A stretch of 64,000 bases of DNA from Lineus longissimus. Taxonomy: Eukaryota > Nemertea > Pilidiophora > Heteronemertea > Lineidae. The notes below the pieces were generated by a model. That model was not told the DNA's origin and did not search any database. It saw nothing but the letters and a program-made list of their open reading frames with translations. The stretch covers positions 4,154,001 through 4,218,000 of the forward strand of contig NC_088314.1 in the NCBI RefSeq assembly GCF_910592395.1. The letters run 5' to 3'. The position numbers were made by a program, and so were the translations under genes. Shown in pieces: positions 50,447 to 60,270 of the stretch; the stretch's first letter is position 1; the number at the start of each line of letters is the position of its first letter.

Positions 50447-51048
50447 ATTACAAACTAGAACTAGCTCTATTTAGCAAAAGTTGCGTGAAAAATTCGGGGG
50501 AGCGACATTCTGAACCCTAGCGGCCAATAATTAAACTTCTTTCAGCCGTCTGCTCCGGTCTCGTTAGGGAGTTTTTCCCAAATGTACGCGATGATGACGT
50601 GCCCCATTAACAGGACGTAACATCTATTTTAAAATGCGTTTCCAAAGTGAATGCATGAGGACAATCCATTTAATAAGTGTCGTATATCACTGGAAACGCC
50701 CGATTCCCGTGAATAAGGACAATCACAATGTATTACATTACCAAAACAAAAATGTGTCGGAAGGAACTATAATTACTATATGGATGGTCCCATCGCACCC
50801 CCCCCCCCCCTCCAGCAGTATGACACAGAAGGGCTAGTTGACTGTCCACCGGGGGGGGGGGGGGGTTGGGGGGAGCTTCCCCCCAACGCACTGGTAAAAA
50901 CCTATGTCGACGGAGGGGGGTTTGGGGGGTGTCCCCCATTGTAAAAGCTGTAGTTGTTAGAGCTTGCACTTAACATATGCTCGTAGGGGGGTTCGGGGGA
51001 GCTCCCCCGACCTAAAGGGGGGCTCACTAAGTCCTTGACTTTACATAT
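50447..51048 (+). repeat. Hairpin-rich tandem element, copy 3, 3' part
   Basis: Resumes at ATTACAAACTAGAACTAGC and runs to ...TTTACAT, completing the unit cut at 48,218; together the two parts make about 1,089 bp. It carries the G-run/C-run hairpins. Confidence 0.88.
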
Positions 51049-51523
51049 TAAGACCCCCTTTAGGAGGGGCTCTTAAGATACACGTGTGTGCGGGAGTATA
51101 TAATGTAAATGAAGTGAAATAAAGAGAGTAAATATTGTATATCCAACAAACAATTTTTTTTGGTTTTTCAAAATGGCGCTGAATAAATAAATCAGACCAG
51201 TTGTAGCGCTGAATTATAAATCAGACCAGTTGTAACAGGTTACGAGAACATCTAATTTAAATCTTCATGGGAATTCGCTACATATGCCTAAGAAATTGGC
51301 CAATTATATTGATATTTTTATTAGAGAAATAACCTTCATAAATAATGACAGAAAAGGTGGTTTTATATCAATTTTGTGTCGACATGGTCGAGGTCACGTG
51401 ACATAAACAAAACAATCGCACACACCCGTCCAAAAAAGGCACTTTAAGAAAAACAAATACGTTTTCCCTGCTTAAAACCACACTGACGACTAAGTTATAT
51501 TGGTCTACTGCCCAAATCTGAAG
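51049..51523 (+). repeat. Hairpin-rich tandem element, copy 4, 5' part
   Basis: Unit positions 1-475, ending ...AAATCTGAAG where the Ty3/Gypsy element is inserted. The unit continues at 59,661 after the 3' LTR. Confidence 0.9.
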
Positions 51524-52755
51524 TGTAACGGAAGTCGTTATGGGCCTTGCATGGTTAATGGTTATGTCATAATTTTGACCTGGTTTGCTTGGGCCTATAA
51601 TTTGGTAATCTCCTGAGGTATTTTCAAGTGATGATCGTTGGTCTCCTTTGTGTTCTGGGCTAATGATTTTAGCTTCTTTTGTGTGGCTTACTTTGTAATA
51701 GGGTTGGTGAATTCTGGCTGTTACGGCAGGCATTGGTTCGTTGAGATGAGGTAATCTTTCTGTATAAAACTGGGCCCTAGCTTTGATCAGTGTCCATACC
51801 TAGCGCGCTTGCTACCAGACGGGTAGACCTTTTCTTTCTGTGATTTTGCTTGGTTCCTATGGCTGAGTAGAGCCTACATTTTTGTCTCATCTCTCTGAAC
51901 CGCTGCATGGTGTGACACGCCCAATCTTCACCATGTATGTCATGTACATGGGAACGTTTGCTGACTTTTGGCTTTTCTTGTGAGTATAAACCCTCAAATT
52001 CCGAGTTCCGTATTTCTGCCATGTGACCTATAATTTTACCCCCTTCGTGTGCCTCTAGGGCTGGGTTTGTCAATATCCTGTTATGGCCAGACTGACCGGG
52101 TTTTCCTGAGGTTTCTCTTAGTTTGTTTGAGTTGGAACTTTGTGTGAAGAAGCTGGGCAAAGTTGCCCACAATTCCTGTCCGACATGTCATGATCATGTC
52201 ACTTGTTTTATACTGGATTTTGATAGTGTTTAATCTTGTTCTGACTTCCCTGCTTGGCATAGGTTTTGAGTTACATAATCAGAAAGTGATTCCAGGTGAT
52301 ACAAGTTCTGGGGAATCTTAGTTCGGAGTGTTCCATGTCTTGGTTGGTGAACTGTTTTGGGCCACCCTGTATAGATTTACATTGGCTTTGGTTCATCTGA
52401 CTGGTACTTTGATTAATAGGTGATTTCTCCTCCAATTAGATGTCGTTTTGACAGGGGAATTTAGGCTTCTGGGTTGTTGGTAGAACAAGTGTGGTGAGAA
52501 GGAATTTGGGTAACCTGGGGTCATATCTGGTTGGCCATGCAGTTTATTGGGTTGGATGAATGTGAAGTGAAATCTGGAATCTAGTTTGTTCATAATAAAC
52601 ATATTTTGGGTATATTCTAGCGCTTATAATTTATCGGTCAATGCACACCCCCACAAACTCTGGTTCTCGTCAACGCTGGTGAAGGTTCATTCATTTTGCC
52701 AGGGGTTGACGGGAACTCATTAACGACAATTCCATTCACAAACCCGGTCGCTACA
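51524..52755 (+). repeat. 5' LTR
   Basis: 1,232 bp, starting TGTAACGGAAG and ending GGTCGCTACA. A 131-residue minus-strand frame lies in both LTRs; it is not a recognised protein. Confidence 0.95.
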
Positions 52756-52772
52756 ATTGGCACCCGCGTGGT
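52756..52772 (+). promoter_or_regulatory. Probable tRNA primer-binding site
   Basis: The bases directly after the 5' LTR read ATTGGCACCCGCGTGG; TGGCACC is the form expected for a complement to a tRNA 3' CCA end. The tRNA species was not determined. Confidence 0.55.
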
Positions 52773-53128
52773 TTTCATTGGCCGGTAATACTTACTAATT
52801 GCTATCTATATTTCACTTTTTCTGCTTCCTGTGAGTTGTCACTGGGTCGTGACACTTGTTGGAGGGGGGAGGTAGCCTGTTTTTGGCTGACGTGTGTTTT
52901 TTTTTTGTTGTCAAGGTAATATTGCTGGTTTAAATGTATCATGGGAAACTTTTTGGAATTTCTGGTCAGTCTGGTGTGTCATGCTATGCGGTGGAGATGA
53001 GTGGATGAGACAATGTTATTCATTTGAAGTTTAGATTTAGTTTATTGCACGCTAGGTGTGGATCATCAGGAAAGCTCGGTGAGTGGCCAATTTTTTATTT
53101 TTATTTTGATATTTGTGTTAGCTTGAAC

Positions 53129-54214
53129 ATGGACCCATCTGGACGGGTAGACGAATTCCTGTCGCAGATTGGCACAGCCCTGCAGGGGATGCAGGAGGAG
53201 ATGACGAATGTGATGGTTGGGCCACCACCGCCCGCAACTCCGGGTTCTTCTGGTCGGATGCGTTATTCGACTCCTTATGGGGCAACAGCTGAGTCCGATG
53301 ACGAGCTGTTCCATAAGAAACCGGTGGTGTTACCGGATTGGTATAATAACGATGGTAAGACAGATTTCGAAGATTGGGTGGAAAGAGTGCGAATTGTGCA
53401 GAGGGTGAACCATTGGTCAGAGGAGCAGCTAATGAGTTTTGTGCCCTTGCGACTTAAGGACGATGCTTTTCGTGTTTACAAAGACATGCATGATTTTGAG
53501 AAATGTAATTTCGATACCTTTTGTGAAACTTTCAGGCTGCGGGGTTGCCCTGCTGATGTGAAGGTATTCAAGGCCAGACTGGCGGCGCGGCGTAAGCTTG
53601 AAACAGAGACTTACGTCCAATTGGCCGCAGACATCCGTCGTCTGGTCTTGAAGGCCTTTCCATCGGCAGGAGTGGCGATACGGGAAGAGATGGCGGTGGA
53701 CTACTTTACTCAGGCACTAACCGATAGGGAAGTTCGGCTCCAGGTCAGGCGGGCCGACTGCGACACCTTGGACGATGCTTTGTCTAGGGCGCTGGCTGAG
53801 GAAAGTTTCCAAAGGGCCGAGAAACCTGGAGAGGCTAGGAAGGGTCCCCAGAAGGTGAACATGACGAGGCCGGGTGTCGCAGACGGACCGTCGGGACCTG
53901 GTATGCAGAAGCAGATAGACGCGCTTTCGAAAAAGCTAAATGACGCGCTGGTTGCTCTCGGTCAGATTAGTACAGCCCCTGGTAGGAGGGCTCGGCATTG
54001 TACGTATTGTGGTCGTGATGGTCATGAGATGGGTTTCTGTTTTAAAAGGAGACGTGACCAAGAACTTGAAGCTCAGCAACAGCAGGGACTGCCCACCCAA
54101 GGTAACACAAATCCTCAGTCAGGACCTTCTCAGGGGCCTCTGGGCCCTGGTTTTCATCCTGGTCCTAATCCTGGACCTAATCCTGGACCTGGTACGGGAA
54201 ATCCACATTTTTAG
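53129..54214 (+). CDS. gag: Retrotransposon Gag (capsid and zinc-knuckle nucleocapsid)
   Basis: 361 residues from the ATG at 53,129 (MDPSGRVDEF); the frame is open from 53,024, so a longer form is possible. The central part has the helix-rich retrotransposon capsid pattern (DWVERVRIVQRVNHW, then FCETFRLRG and the ARRKLETETYVQLAADIRRL segment). A CCHC zinc knuckle follows (CTYCGRDGHEMGFC; C-x2-C-x4-H-x4-C). The tail is a proline/glycine repeat of PGPN units. The stop TAG at 54,212 follows TTT, and the pol frame is open in the -1 frame at that point. Confidence 0.9.
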   Translation: MDPSGRVDEFLSQIGTALQGMQEEMTNVMVGPPPPATPGSSGRMRYSTPYGATAESDDELFHKKPVVLPDWYNNDGKTDFEDWVERVRIVQRVNHWSEEQLMSFVPLRLKDDAFRVYKDMHDFEKCNFDTFCETFRLRGCPADVKVFKARLAARRKLETETYVQLAADIRRLVLKAFPSAGVAIREEMAVDYFTQALTDREVRLQVRRADCDTLDDALSRALAEESFQRAEKPGEARKGPQKVNMTRPGVADGPSGPGMQKQIDALSKKLNDALVALGQISTAPGRRARHCTYCGRDGHEMGFCFKRRRDQELEAQQQQGLPTQGNTNPQSGPSQGPLGPGFHPGPNPGPNPGPGTGNPHF

Positions 54215-55281
54215 ATGGGGCTGGCTCTTCTGAACTGAACCCTGAGAGGGGTCAGCCTGAGGCTTTTGATTATGTGCGGGGGCAATCTGCACATGTTAGA
54301 ATTTTGATGCATGGGGTAGAGTTCATGGCTTTGCTGGATACAGGTTCAACTTGTACAATTATTTCAGAAGATTTACATCAGAAAATGAATGTGTCTGGTG
54401 GGGCGCCTTTGATGCCATATGATATGGAAATTTTGAATGCATCTGGGGGTACCTTGCCAGTCTTAGGAGAAATTAATGCTAAGTTGGAGTTTCCAGATTT
54501 GCCAAGTCCTCGTCCTGGTAGACAGCATACTTTTGTAGGGCCAGTGGTAGTTGCCGCTGTGCCTGGGTTGTGTGTCTTGGGGATGGATTTTCTTTCACCA
54601 ATGAAAGCTTCCCTGGATTTAGGACATAGATTGTTGCGATTGTTTTGTGGGTGTGTGCCCATTCATTATAACCAACCTGACTTGGCATTTTCTTGTTACA
54701 GGGTTTTTGTCGGGGAGACTACCACCATACCACCATCGTCGGAAGTTGTGTTGACTGGGAGAATTAGAAGAAGGGGCGCGCTGCGGTTGCAGGAGGGAAT
54801 GATGGAAGGTGTGCATCATGGTTTTTCGTTGTCCGGAAACAGACCATTGGTGGCCAGGTCGGTGGTCTCCGTCGACAAGAACGCTGTACCAGTACGACTG
54901 ATGAATGTTCACAAGGAACCATACATTTTGCAAAAAGGTCAGTGTATTGCTATATTACAACCTTTTGAGTCGCAGCAGGAGACTGATCTCAAGGTTGGTG
55001 AAACTGAAGATAAGTTGTCAGAACCTTTGCAGAAGTTGTATGAAGAGAGTCTTGGTGAACTTGATGAGGCACAGGCCGCTGATTTGTACAAGCTGTTGCT
55101 GAAGAATGAACATGTGTTTTCTAAGGGTGACATGGACTTGGGTCGTACAGATGTAGTCAGACATAGTATAGATACTGGGGATTCTCCTCCTTTGCGAGAA
55201 CCAGTGCGCCGGTTACCTATTCATAAGTATGCTGAGGCTGAGAAATGTGTACAGGATATGTTGAAGCAGGGGGGTGATTGA
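54211..55281 (+). CDS. pol: Retrotransposon Pol, protease part (frame ends early)
   Basis: An open frame in the -1 frame relative to gag, without its own early ATG, overlapping the gag stop. It contains the retropepsin active site LLDTGSTCTIIS and, later, the VPGLCVLGMDFL strand of the same fold, then a linker toward the reverse transcriptase. It ends at a TGA (55,279-55,281) just after a run of six G, where related elements read straight into the reverse transcriptase. I see this as a one-base frame disruption rather than a natural end. Confidence 0.85.
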   Translation, partial: LDGAGSSELNPERGQPEAFDYVRGQSAHVRILMHGVEFMALLDTGSTCTIISEDLHQKMNVSGGAPLMPYDMEILNASGGTLPVLGEINAKLEFPDLPSPRPGRQHTFVGPVVVAAVPGLCVLGMDFLSPMKASLDLGHRLLRLFCGCVPIHYNQPDLAFSCYRVFVGETTTIPPSSEVVLTGRIRRRGALRLQEGMMEGVHHGFSLSGNRPLVARSVVSVDKNAVPVRLMNVHKEPYILQKGQCIAILQPFESQQETDLKVGETEDKLSEPLQKLYEESLGELDEAQAADLYKLLLKNEHVFSKGDMDLGRTDVVRHSIDTGDSPPLREPVRRLPIHKYAEAEKCVQDMLKQGGD

Positions 55282-58225
55282 GCCTTCAAGCTCTCCTTGG
55301 AGAAGTGGGGTAGTATTGGTGAAGAAAAAAGATGGCAGCACTAGGTTTTGTATTAATTACAAGAAACTGAATTCGGTCACCAAGTTTGACAGTTACCCTT
55401 TGCCCAATATTACTGATAACTTAGACGCTTTGAGAGGGGCCAAGTGGTTTTCAACTCTAGATTTAGCTTCCGCTTATTGGCAATGTGAAATGGATCCTGA
55501 TTCGGCTGCTAAGACTGCCTTCTCAGTGGGACGCCATGGGCTATATCAGTTTACTAGGATGCCATTTGGACTTTGTGGGGCCCCAAGTACTTTTGAGCGT
55601 TTAATGGAGTTGGTTTTGGCTGGGTTGCAGTGGGAGATTGCCATAATTTATTTGGATGATGTGGTCATTTTTTCGTCAACATATTCTCAGCATCTTGCAG
55701 ATATCCAGAAGGTGTTTGACCGTTTGGGAGCTGCCGGGTTGAAACTGAAGTGTAAGAAGTGTTTGCTGTGTAGACGTGAAGTGGAGTACCTTGGTCATGT
55801 GGTTGGTAGGGATGGAGTAAAGACATCTTGGTCCAAGATACAGAAGGTAAAAGAATGGCCGAGGCCTAAAACTGTCACCCAGCTGAAGAGTTTCTTGGGC
55901 CTTTGTGCGTATTATCGTCGTTTTGTGCTACGGTTTGGGGAGATTGCTACCCCGTTATATAAATTGACAAAGAAACAGGTGGATTGGGTATGGACAGCTG
56001 AGTGTGAACGTGCATTTGAATTGTTGAAGGAAAAGTTGTGTACCGCTCCGGTGTTAGCCTATCCTGATCCAAGGAAAGAGTTTATTTTGGATACGGATGC
56101 TAGTGGTCATAGTATCTCTGGAATCTTAGGACAGGTGAATGAGACTGGGGGTGAACAAGTTGTGGCTTATGGCAGCCGGGTTTTGTCGAAAGCTGAGAGA
56201 AACTACTCTGTCACACGCCGTGAACTGCTGGCGGTAGTTTATTTCATCAAGCAATTCCGACATTACCTGGTGGGGAAGGAGTTCGTACTGAGAACAGATC
56301 ATGGTTCCTTACGCTGGCTGTTTAATTTTAAAGACCCAGAAGGTCAGGTTGCTCGCTGGTTGGAGTATTTGGCTTCATTCCGGTTTAAGATTATGCATAG
56401 GCCAGGTGAGAAGCATGTAAATGCGGACAGTTTAAGTAGATATCCCCTGGAGGAGGGTGAAGAGCATGAACATTCCATTAGTGAACCAATAAGTGACATT
56501 CAAGAATCAATTATAGAGGATCTGAGTACCCAGGTGGAAGCTGAGGAATGCACTCGTACATGTAGTTTAGCTAGCCCTGAGTCTGAGTTTTGTCGTGTTT
56601 TGAGAATAGATGTTGATGCTCCTGCAGGTATAGTGGAGGCGCAGAAAGCTGATGGTGACCTAAAGACTGTTCGGAAGTGGTTGGAAGCTGGAGAACGTCC
56701 GCCGAAATCGAAGTTGCTCCAGTTCTCATTCGCCCTTCGTCGTTGGTGGTCGGTGTTTGGTCAGTTAGAACTGAAGAATGATTTGGTTTACTACAGATGG
56801 GAGTCAATGAGAGAGAACAGTAGTGAACTTCGTGTAGTGGTTCCTGATAGTATGAAATTAGAAATTTTCCGATTGGGACACTCTGATAACACAGCTGGTC
56901 ATTTTGGGGTGCATAAAACCCTAAGGCGTATACGTCAGACTTTCTATTTTACAGGCTTGGATGCGTTTGTGAAGGAGCAGATCAAGAAGTGCAGGACATG
57001 TGAGCGGCGTCGTAGTCCGATACCTCATAGGCGAGCACCTCTTCAGGACATGTTGGTTTGCAGACCGCTTGATAGGATTGGAATGGACATCGTTGGACCG
57101 TTTCCGGCTGGTAAAGATTACAATCGCGTGATTTTGGTCGTCCAGGACTATCTGACAAAGTGGGTAGAATTGTATCCTTTACCTTGTCAGGAGGCTGCTG
57201 TGGTAGCCAGAGTTTTAGTTGACAATTTCATCACTAGGTTCGGAATCCCATGGAGCTGGCATTCTGATAAAGGGCCTAATTTTGAGTCGAATCTTATGTC
57301 TGAGCTTGCTAAGATTTTAGGAATCTTGAAAACCCGAACTACGAGTTACCACCCACAAGGTGATGGTTTGGCAGAACGATATATGAGAACACTTTGCACG
57401 GCTTTGTCGAAGTTTGTTGATGATCATCAGAGAGACTGGGTGGAATACTTGCCAATGATTCAATATGCTTACAATTCTAGCGTCCAGGAGTCCACTGGTT
57501 TCACGCCTGCACGGTTGATGTTGGGACGAGAGATGGTGACGCCGTTGTCGTTCGTTGCTGGTAGACCACCTGGTGAGCCGTGTGATGACGTTGGTACTTA
57601 CGCAGAGGATGTTGAGCAGAGAATGAGGTCGGCTTTTGACATGGTTGAGGAGAGTTTGGGTGCCGCACACAAGAGACAGAAAGTGGTGTACGATTCGAGG
57701 AAGCATGGGAAAAAGTTCGAGTTAGGAGATCGTGTTTGGTTGCATTCGCCGGCGGTCAAGCGTGGATTGAGTCGGAAGTTGCATAAGCCGTGGACTGGAC
57801 CATTCGTGATAGTGAAAGTGCTATCAGACGTGAATTTTAAGATTCAGCTGGAGGGCGGACGCAAATCGTACGTAGTGCATTTCAATAGGCTAAAACCGTG
57901 TTACTCAGATCAAGTGGCGCCTGAGCAGTTGTCTCAGTCAAATACTGAGCAAGCGGCTGCTGCTGTTGAACCGCGTGATGTGACTGTGACTGTTCCAGAA
58001 TCTGGGAGAGATGTACCAGGAGAAGTGGAGTGGCAGGATGATGCGATAGACTTTGACCCGGAGGATGTGGAAGTGGAAACCGAGCCTGTGGTTGTTGTGC
58101 CTGCGGTCTCGCCAATCCGTACTAGGAGGGGTCGGAAAATAGAACTGCCATTTCGATTTCGAAATGATTTTGTAATGAGATGCAGAAATTTCAGCCTTTC
58201 CAGGGTCAACCTTGAAGGGACGTGA
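55274..58225 (+). CDS. pol: Retrotransposon Pol: reverse transcriptase, RNase H and integrase
   Basis: A 983-residue frame in +1 relative to the protease frame. In order: the reverse transcriptase begins near SSSPWRSGVVLVKKKDGS and has the catalytic IIYLDDVVIF box; RNase H has FILDTDASGHSISGILGQ and RTDHGSLRWL; the integrase has an H-H-C-C zinc region (GHFGVHKTLRR to CRTCERRR), a DDE core with GMDIVGPF, WHSDKGPNF and GDGLAERYMRTL, and a C-terminal GPF motif (WTGPFVIVKV). The long intact frame shows no other damage. It lacks a chromodomain that I can recognise and there is no env downstream. Confidence 0.95.
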   Translation: MIEPSSSPWRSGVVLVKKKDGSTRFCINYKKLNSVTKFDSYPLPNITDNLDALRGAKWFSTLDLASAYWQCEMDPDSAAKTAFSVGRHGLYQFTRMPFGLCGAPSTFERLMELVLAGLQWEIAIIYLDDVVIFSSTYSQHLADIQKVFDRLGAAGLKLKCKKCLLCRREVEYLGHVVGRDGVKTSWSKIQKVKEWPRPKTVTQLKSFLGLCAYYRRFVLRFGEIATPLYKLTKKQVDWVWTAECERAFELLKEKLCTAPVLAYPDPRKEFILDTDASGHSISGILGQVNETGGEQVVAYGSRVLSKAERNYSVTRRELLAVVYFIKQFRHYLVGKEFVLRTDHGSLRWLFNFKDPEGQVARWLEYLASFRFKIMHRPGEKHVNADSLSRYPLEEGEEHEHSISEPISDIQESIIEDLSTQVEAEECTRTCSLASPESEFCRVLRIDVDAPAGIVEAQKADGDLKTVRKWLEAGERPPKSKLLQFSFALRRWWSVFGQLELKNDLVYYRWESMRENSSELRVVVPDSMKLEIFRLGHSDNTAGHFGVHKTLRRIRQTFYFTGLDAFVKEQIKKCRTCERRRSPIPHRRAPLQDMLVCRPLDRIGMDIVGPFPAGKDYNRVILVVQDYLTKWVELYPLPCQEAAVVARVLVDNFITRFGIPWSWHSDKGPNFESNLMSELAKILGILKTRTTSYHPQGDGLAERYMRTLCTALSKFVDDHQRDWVEYLPMIQYAYNSSVQESTGFTPARLMLGREMVTPLSFVAGRPPGEPCDDVGTYAEDVEQRMRSAFDMVEESLGAAHKRQKVVYDSRKHGKKFELGDRVWLHSPAVKRGLSRKLHKPWTGPFVIVKVLSDVNFKIQLEGGRKSYVVHFNRLKPCYSDQVAPEQLSQSNTEQAAAAVEPRDVTVTVPESGRDVPGEVEWQDDAIDFDPEDVEVETEPVVVVPAVSPIRTRRGRKIELPFRFRNDFVMRCRNFSLSRVNLEGT

Positions 58226-58410
58226 TGGAATCATAGTAATTTAGATAATTTCTGTCATTTTCCAGGTTTAGGAGATGAGATGGGAAACTGAAGAGCATAT
58301 AGTAATTTTTCTGCTTGTTTTCCAGATGTGTCGTGATGTTTGGTGACTTTGTATTTGAACATGTTTTGATATTTTGTGCATTTTTGATGTCATGAGGGCA
58401 TGACATTTTT

Positions 58411-58424
58411 AGAGGGAGGGGGGG
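58411..58424 (+). promoter_or_regulatory. Polypurine tract
   Basis: A purine-only AGAGGGAGGGGGGG run just before the 3' LTR (LTR begins 58,429), the usual primer for plus-strand DNA synthesis. Confidence 0.8.
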
Positions 58425-58428
58425 TAGT

Positions 58429-59660
58429 TGTAACGGAAGTCGTTATGGGCCTTGCATGGTTAATGGTTATGTCATAATTTTGACCTGGTTTGCTTGGGCC
58501 TATAATTTGGTAATCTCCTGAGGTATTTTCAAGTGATGATCGTTGGTCTCCTTTGTGTTCTGGGCTAATGATTTTAGCTTCTTTTGTGTGGCTTACTTTG
58601 TAATAGGGTTGGTGAATTCTGGCTGTTACGGCAGGCATTGGTTCGTTGAGATGAGGTAATCTTTCTGTATAAAACTGGGCCCTAGCTTTGATCAGTGTCC
58701 ATACCTAGCGCGCTTGCTACCAGACGGGTAGACCTTTTCTTTCTGTGATTTTGCTTGGTTCCTATGGCTGAGTAGAGCCTACATTTTTGTCTCATCTCTC
58801 TGAACCGCTGCATGGTGTGACACGCCCAATCTTCACCATGTATGTCATGTACATGGGAACGTTTGCTGACTTTTGGCTTTTCTTGTGAGTATAAACCCTC
58901 AAATTCCGAGTTCCGTATTTCTGCCATGTGACCTATAATTTTACCCCCTTCGTGTGCCTCTAGGGCTGGGTTTGTCAATATCCTGTTATGGCCAGACTGA
59001 CCGGGTTTTCCTGAGGTTTCTCTTAGTTTGTTTGAGTTGGAACTTTGTGTGAAGAAGCTGGGCAAAGTTGCCCACAATTCCTGTCCGACATGTCATGATC
59101 ATGTCACTTGTTTTATACTGGATTTTGATAGTGTTTAATCTTGTTCTGACTTCCCTGCTTGGCATAGGTTTTGAGTTACATAATCAGAAAGTGATTCCAG
59201 GTGATACAAGTTCTGGGGAATCTTAGTTCGGAGTGTTCCATGTCTTGGTTGGTGAACTGTTTTGGGCCACCCTGTATAGATTTACATTGGCTTTGGTTCA
59301 TCTGACTGGTACTTTGATTAATAGGTGATTTCTCCTCCAATTAGATGTCGTTTTGACAGGGGAATTTAGGCTTCTGGGTTGTTGGTAGAACAAGTGTGGT
59401 GAGAAGGAATTTGGGTAACCTGGGGTCATATCTGGTTGGCCATGCAGTTTATTGGGTTGGATGAATGTGAAGTGAAATCTGGAATCTAGTTTGTTCATAA
59501 TAAACATATTTTGGGTATATTCTAGCGCTTATAATTTATCGGTCAATGCACACCCCCACAAACTCTGGTTCTCGTCAACGCTGGTGAAGGTTCATTCATT
59601 TTGCCAGGGGTTGACGGGAACTCATTAACGACAATTCCATTCACAAGGACGGTCGTTACA
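58429..59660 (+). repeat. 3' LTR
   Basis: 1,232 bp, the same length as the 5' LTR. The only differences I noticed are four substitutions within the last 16 bases (AAGGACGGTCGTTACA here). It is followed by GAAG, the probable target duplication. Confidence 0.95.
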
Positions 59661-60270
59661 GAAGTATCAAAATGAATCACAAACTAGAACTAGCTCTATT
59701 TAGCTATAGTTGCGTGAAAAATTCGGGTGAGCGGCGTACATTCTGCACCCTAGCGGCCAATAATTAAACTACTTTCAGCTGTCTGCTCCGGTCTCGTTAG
59801 GGAGTTTTTCCCAAATGTACGCGATGGTGACGTGCCCCATTAACAGGACGTAACGTCTATTTTAAAATGCGTTTCCAAAGTGAATGCATGAGGACAATCC
59901 ATTTAAGTGTCGTATATCACTGGAAACGCCCGATTCCCGTGAATAAGGACAATCACAATGTATTACATTACCAAAACAAAAATGTGTCGGAAGGAACTAT
60001 ATGGATGGTCCCATCGCACCCCCCCCCCTCCAGCAGTATGACACAGAAGGGCTAGTTGACTGTCCACCCGGGGGGGGGGGGGGGGGTTGGGGGGAGCTTC
60101 CCCCCAACGCACTGGTAAAAACCTATGTCGACGGAGGGGGGATTGGGGGGTGTCCCCCCATTGTAACAGCTGTAGTTGTTAGAGCTTGCACTTAACATAT
60201 GCTCGTAGGGGGGTTCGGGGGAGCTCCCCCGACCTAAAGGGGGGCTCACTAAGTCCTTGACTTTACATAT
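59661..60270 (+). repeat. Hairpin-rich tandem element, copy 4, 3' part
   Basis: Resumes at GAAGTATCAAAATGAATCAC after the retrotransposon and includes all the G/C-run hairpins. With 51,049-51,523 it makes one unit of about 1,081 bp plus the target duplication. Confidence 0.9.

Larger units (their letters stand above)
51524..59660 (+). mobile_element. Ty3/Gypsy LTR retrotransposon, nearly full-length and young
   Basis: An 8,137-bp element with two 1,232-bp LTRs, a gag frame with a zinc knuckle, an aspartic protease frame, and a reverse transcriptase-RNase H-integrase frame in the order typical of Ty3/Gypsy. There is no envelope gene. LTR termini are TGTAACG...CGTTACA. The 4-bp GAAG on each side is the likely target duplication, inside copy 4 of the tandem unit. 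The LTRs are almost identical by eye, so insertion is recent. The pol frame is broken once (see the protease and RT entries), so this copy may be non-autonomous, or the break may be a homopolymer sequencing error. Confidence 0.95.

Noticed and set aside
51777-52172. 131-residue minus-strand open frame, repeated at 58,682-59,077
   Set aside because: It lies entirely inside both LTRs, antisense to the element, and matches no family; it is identical only because the LTRs are.
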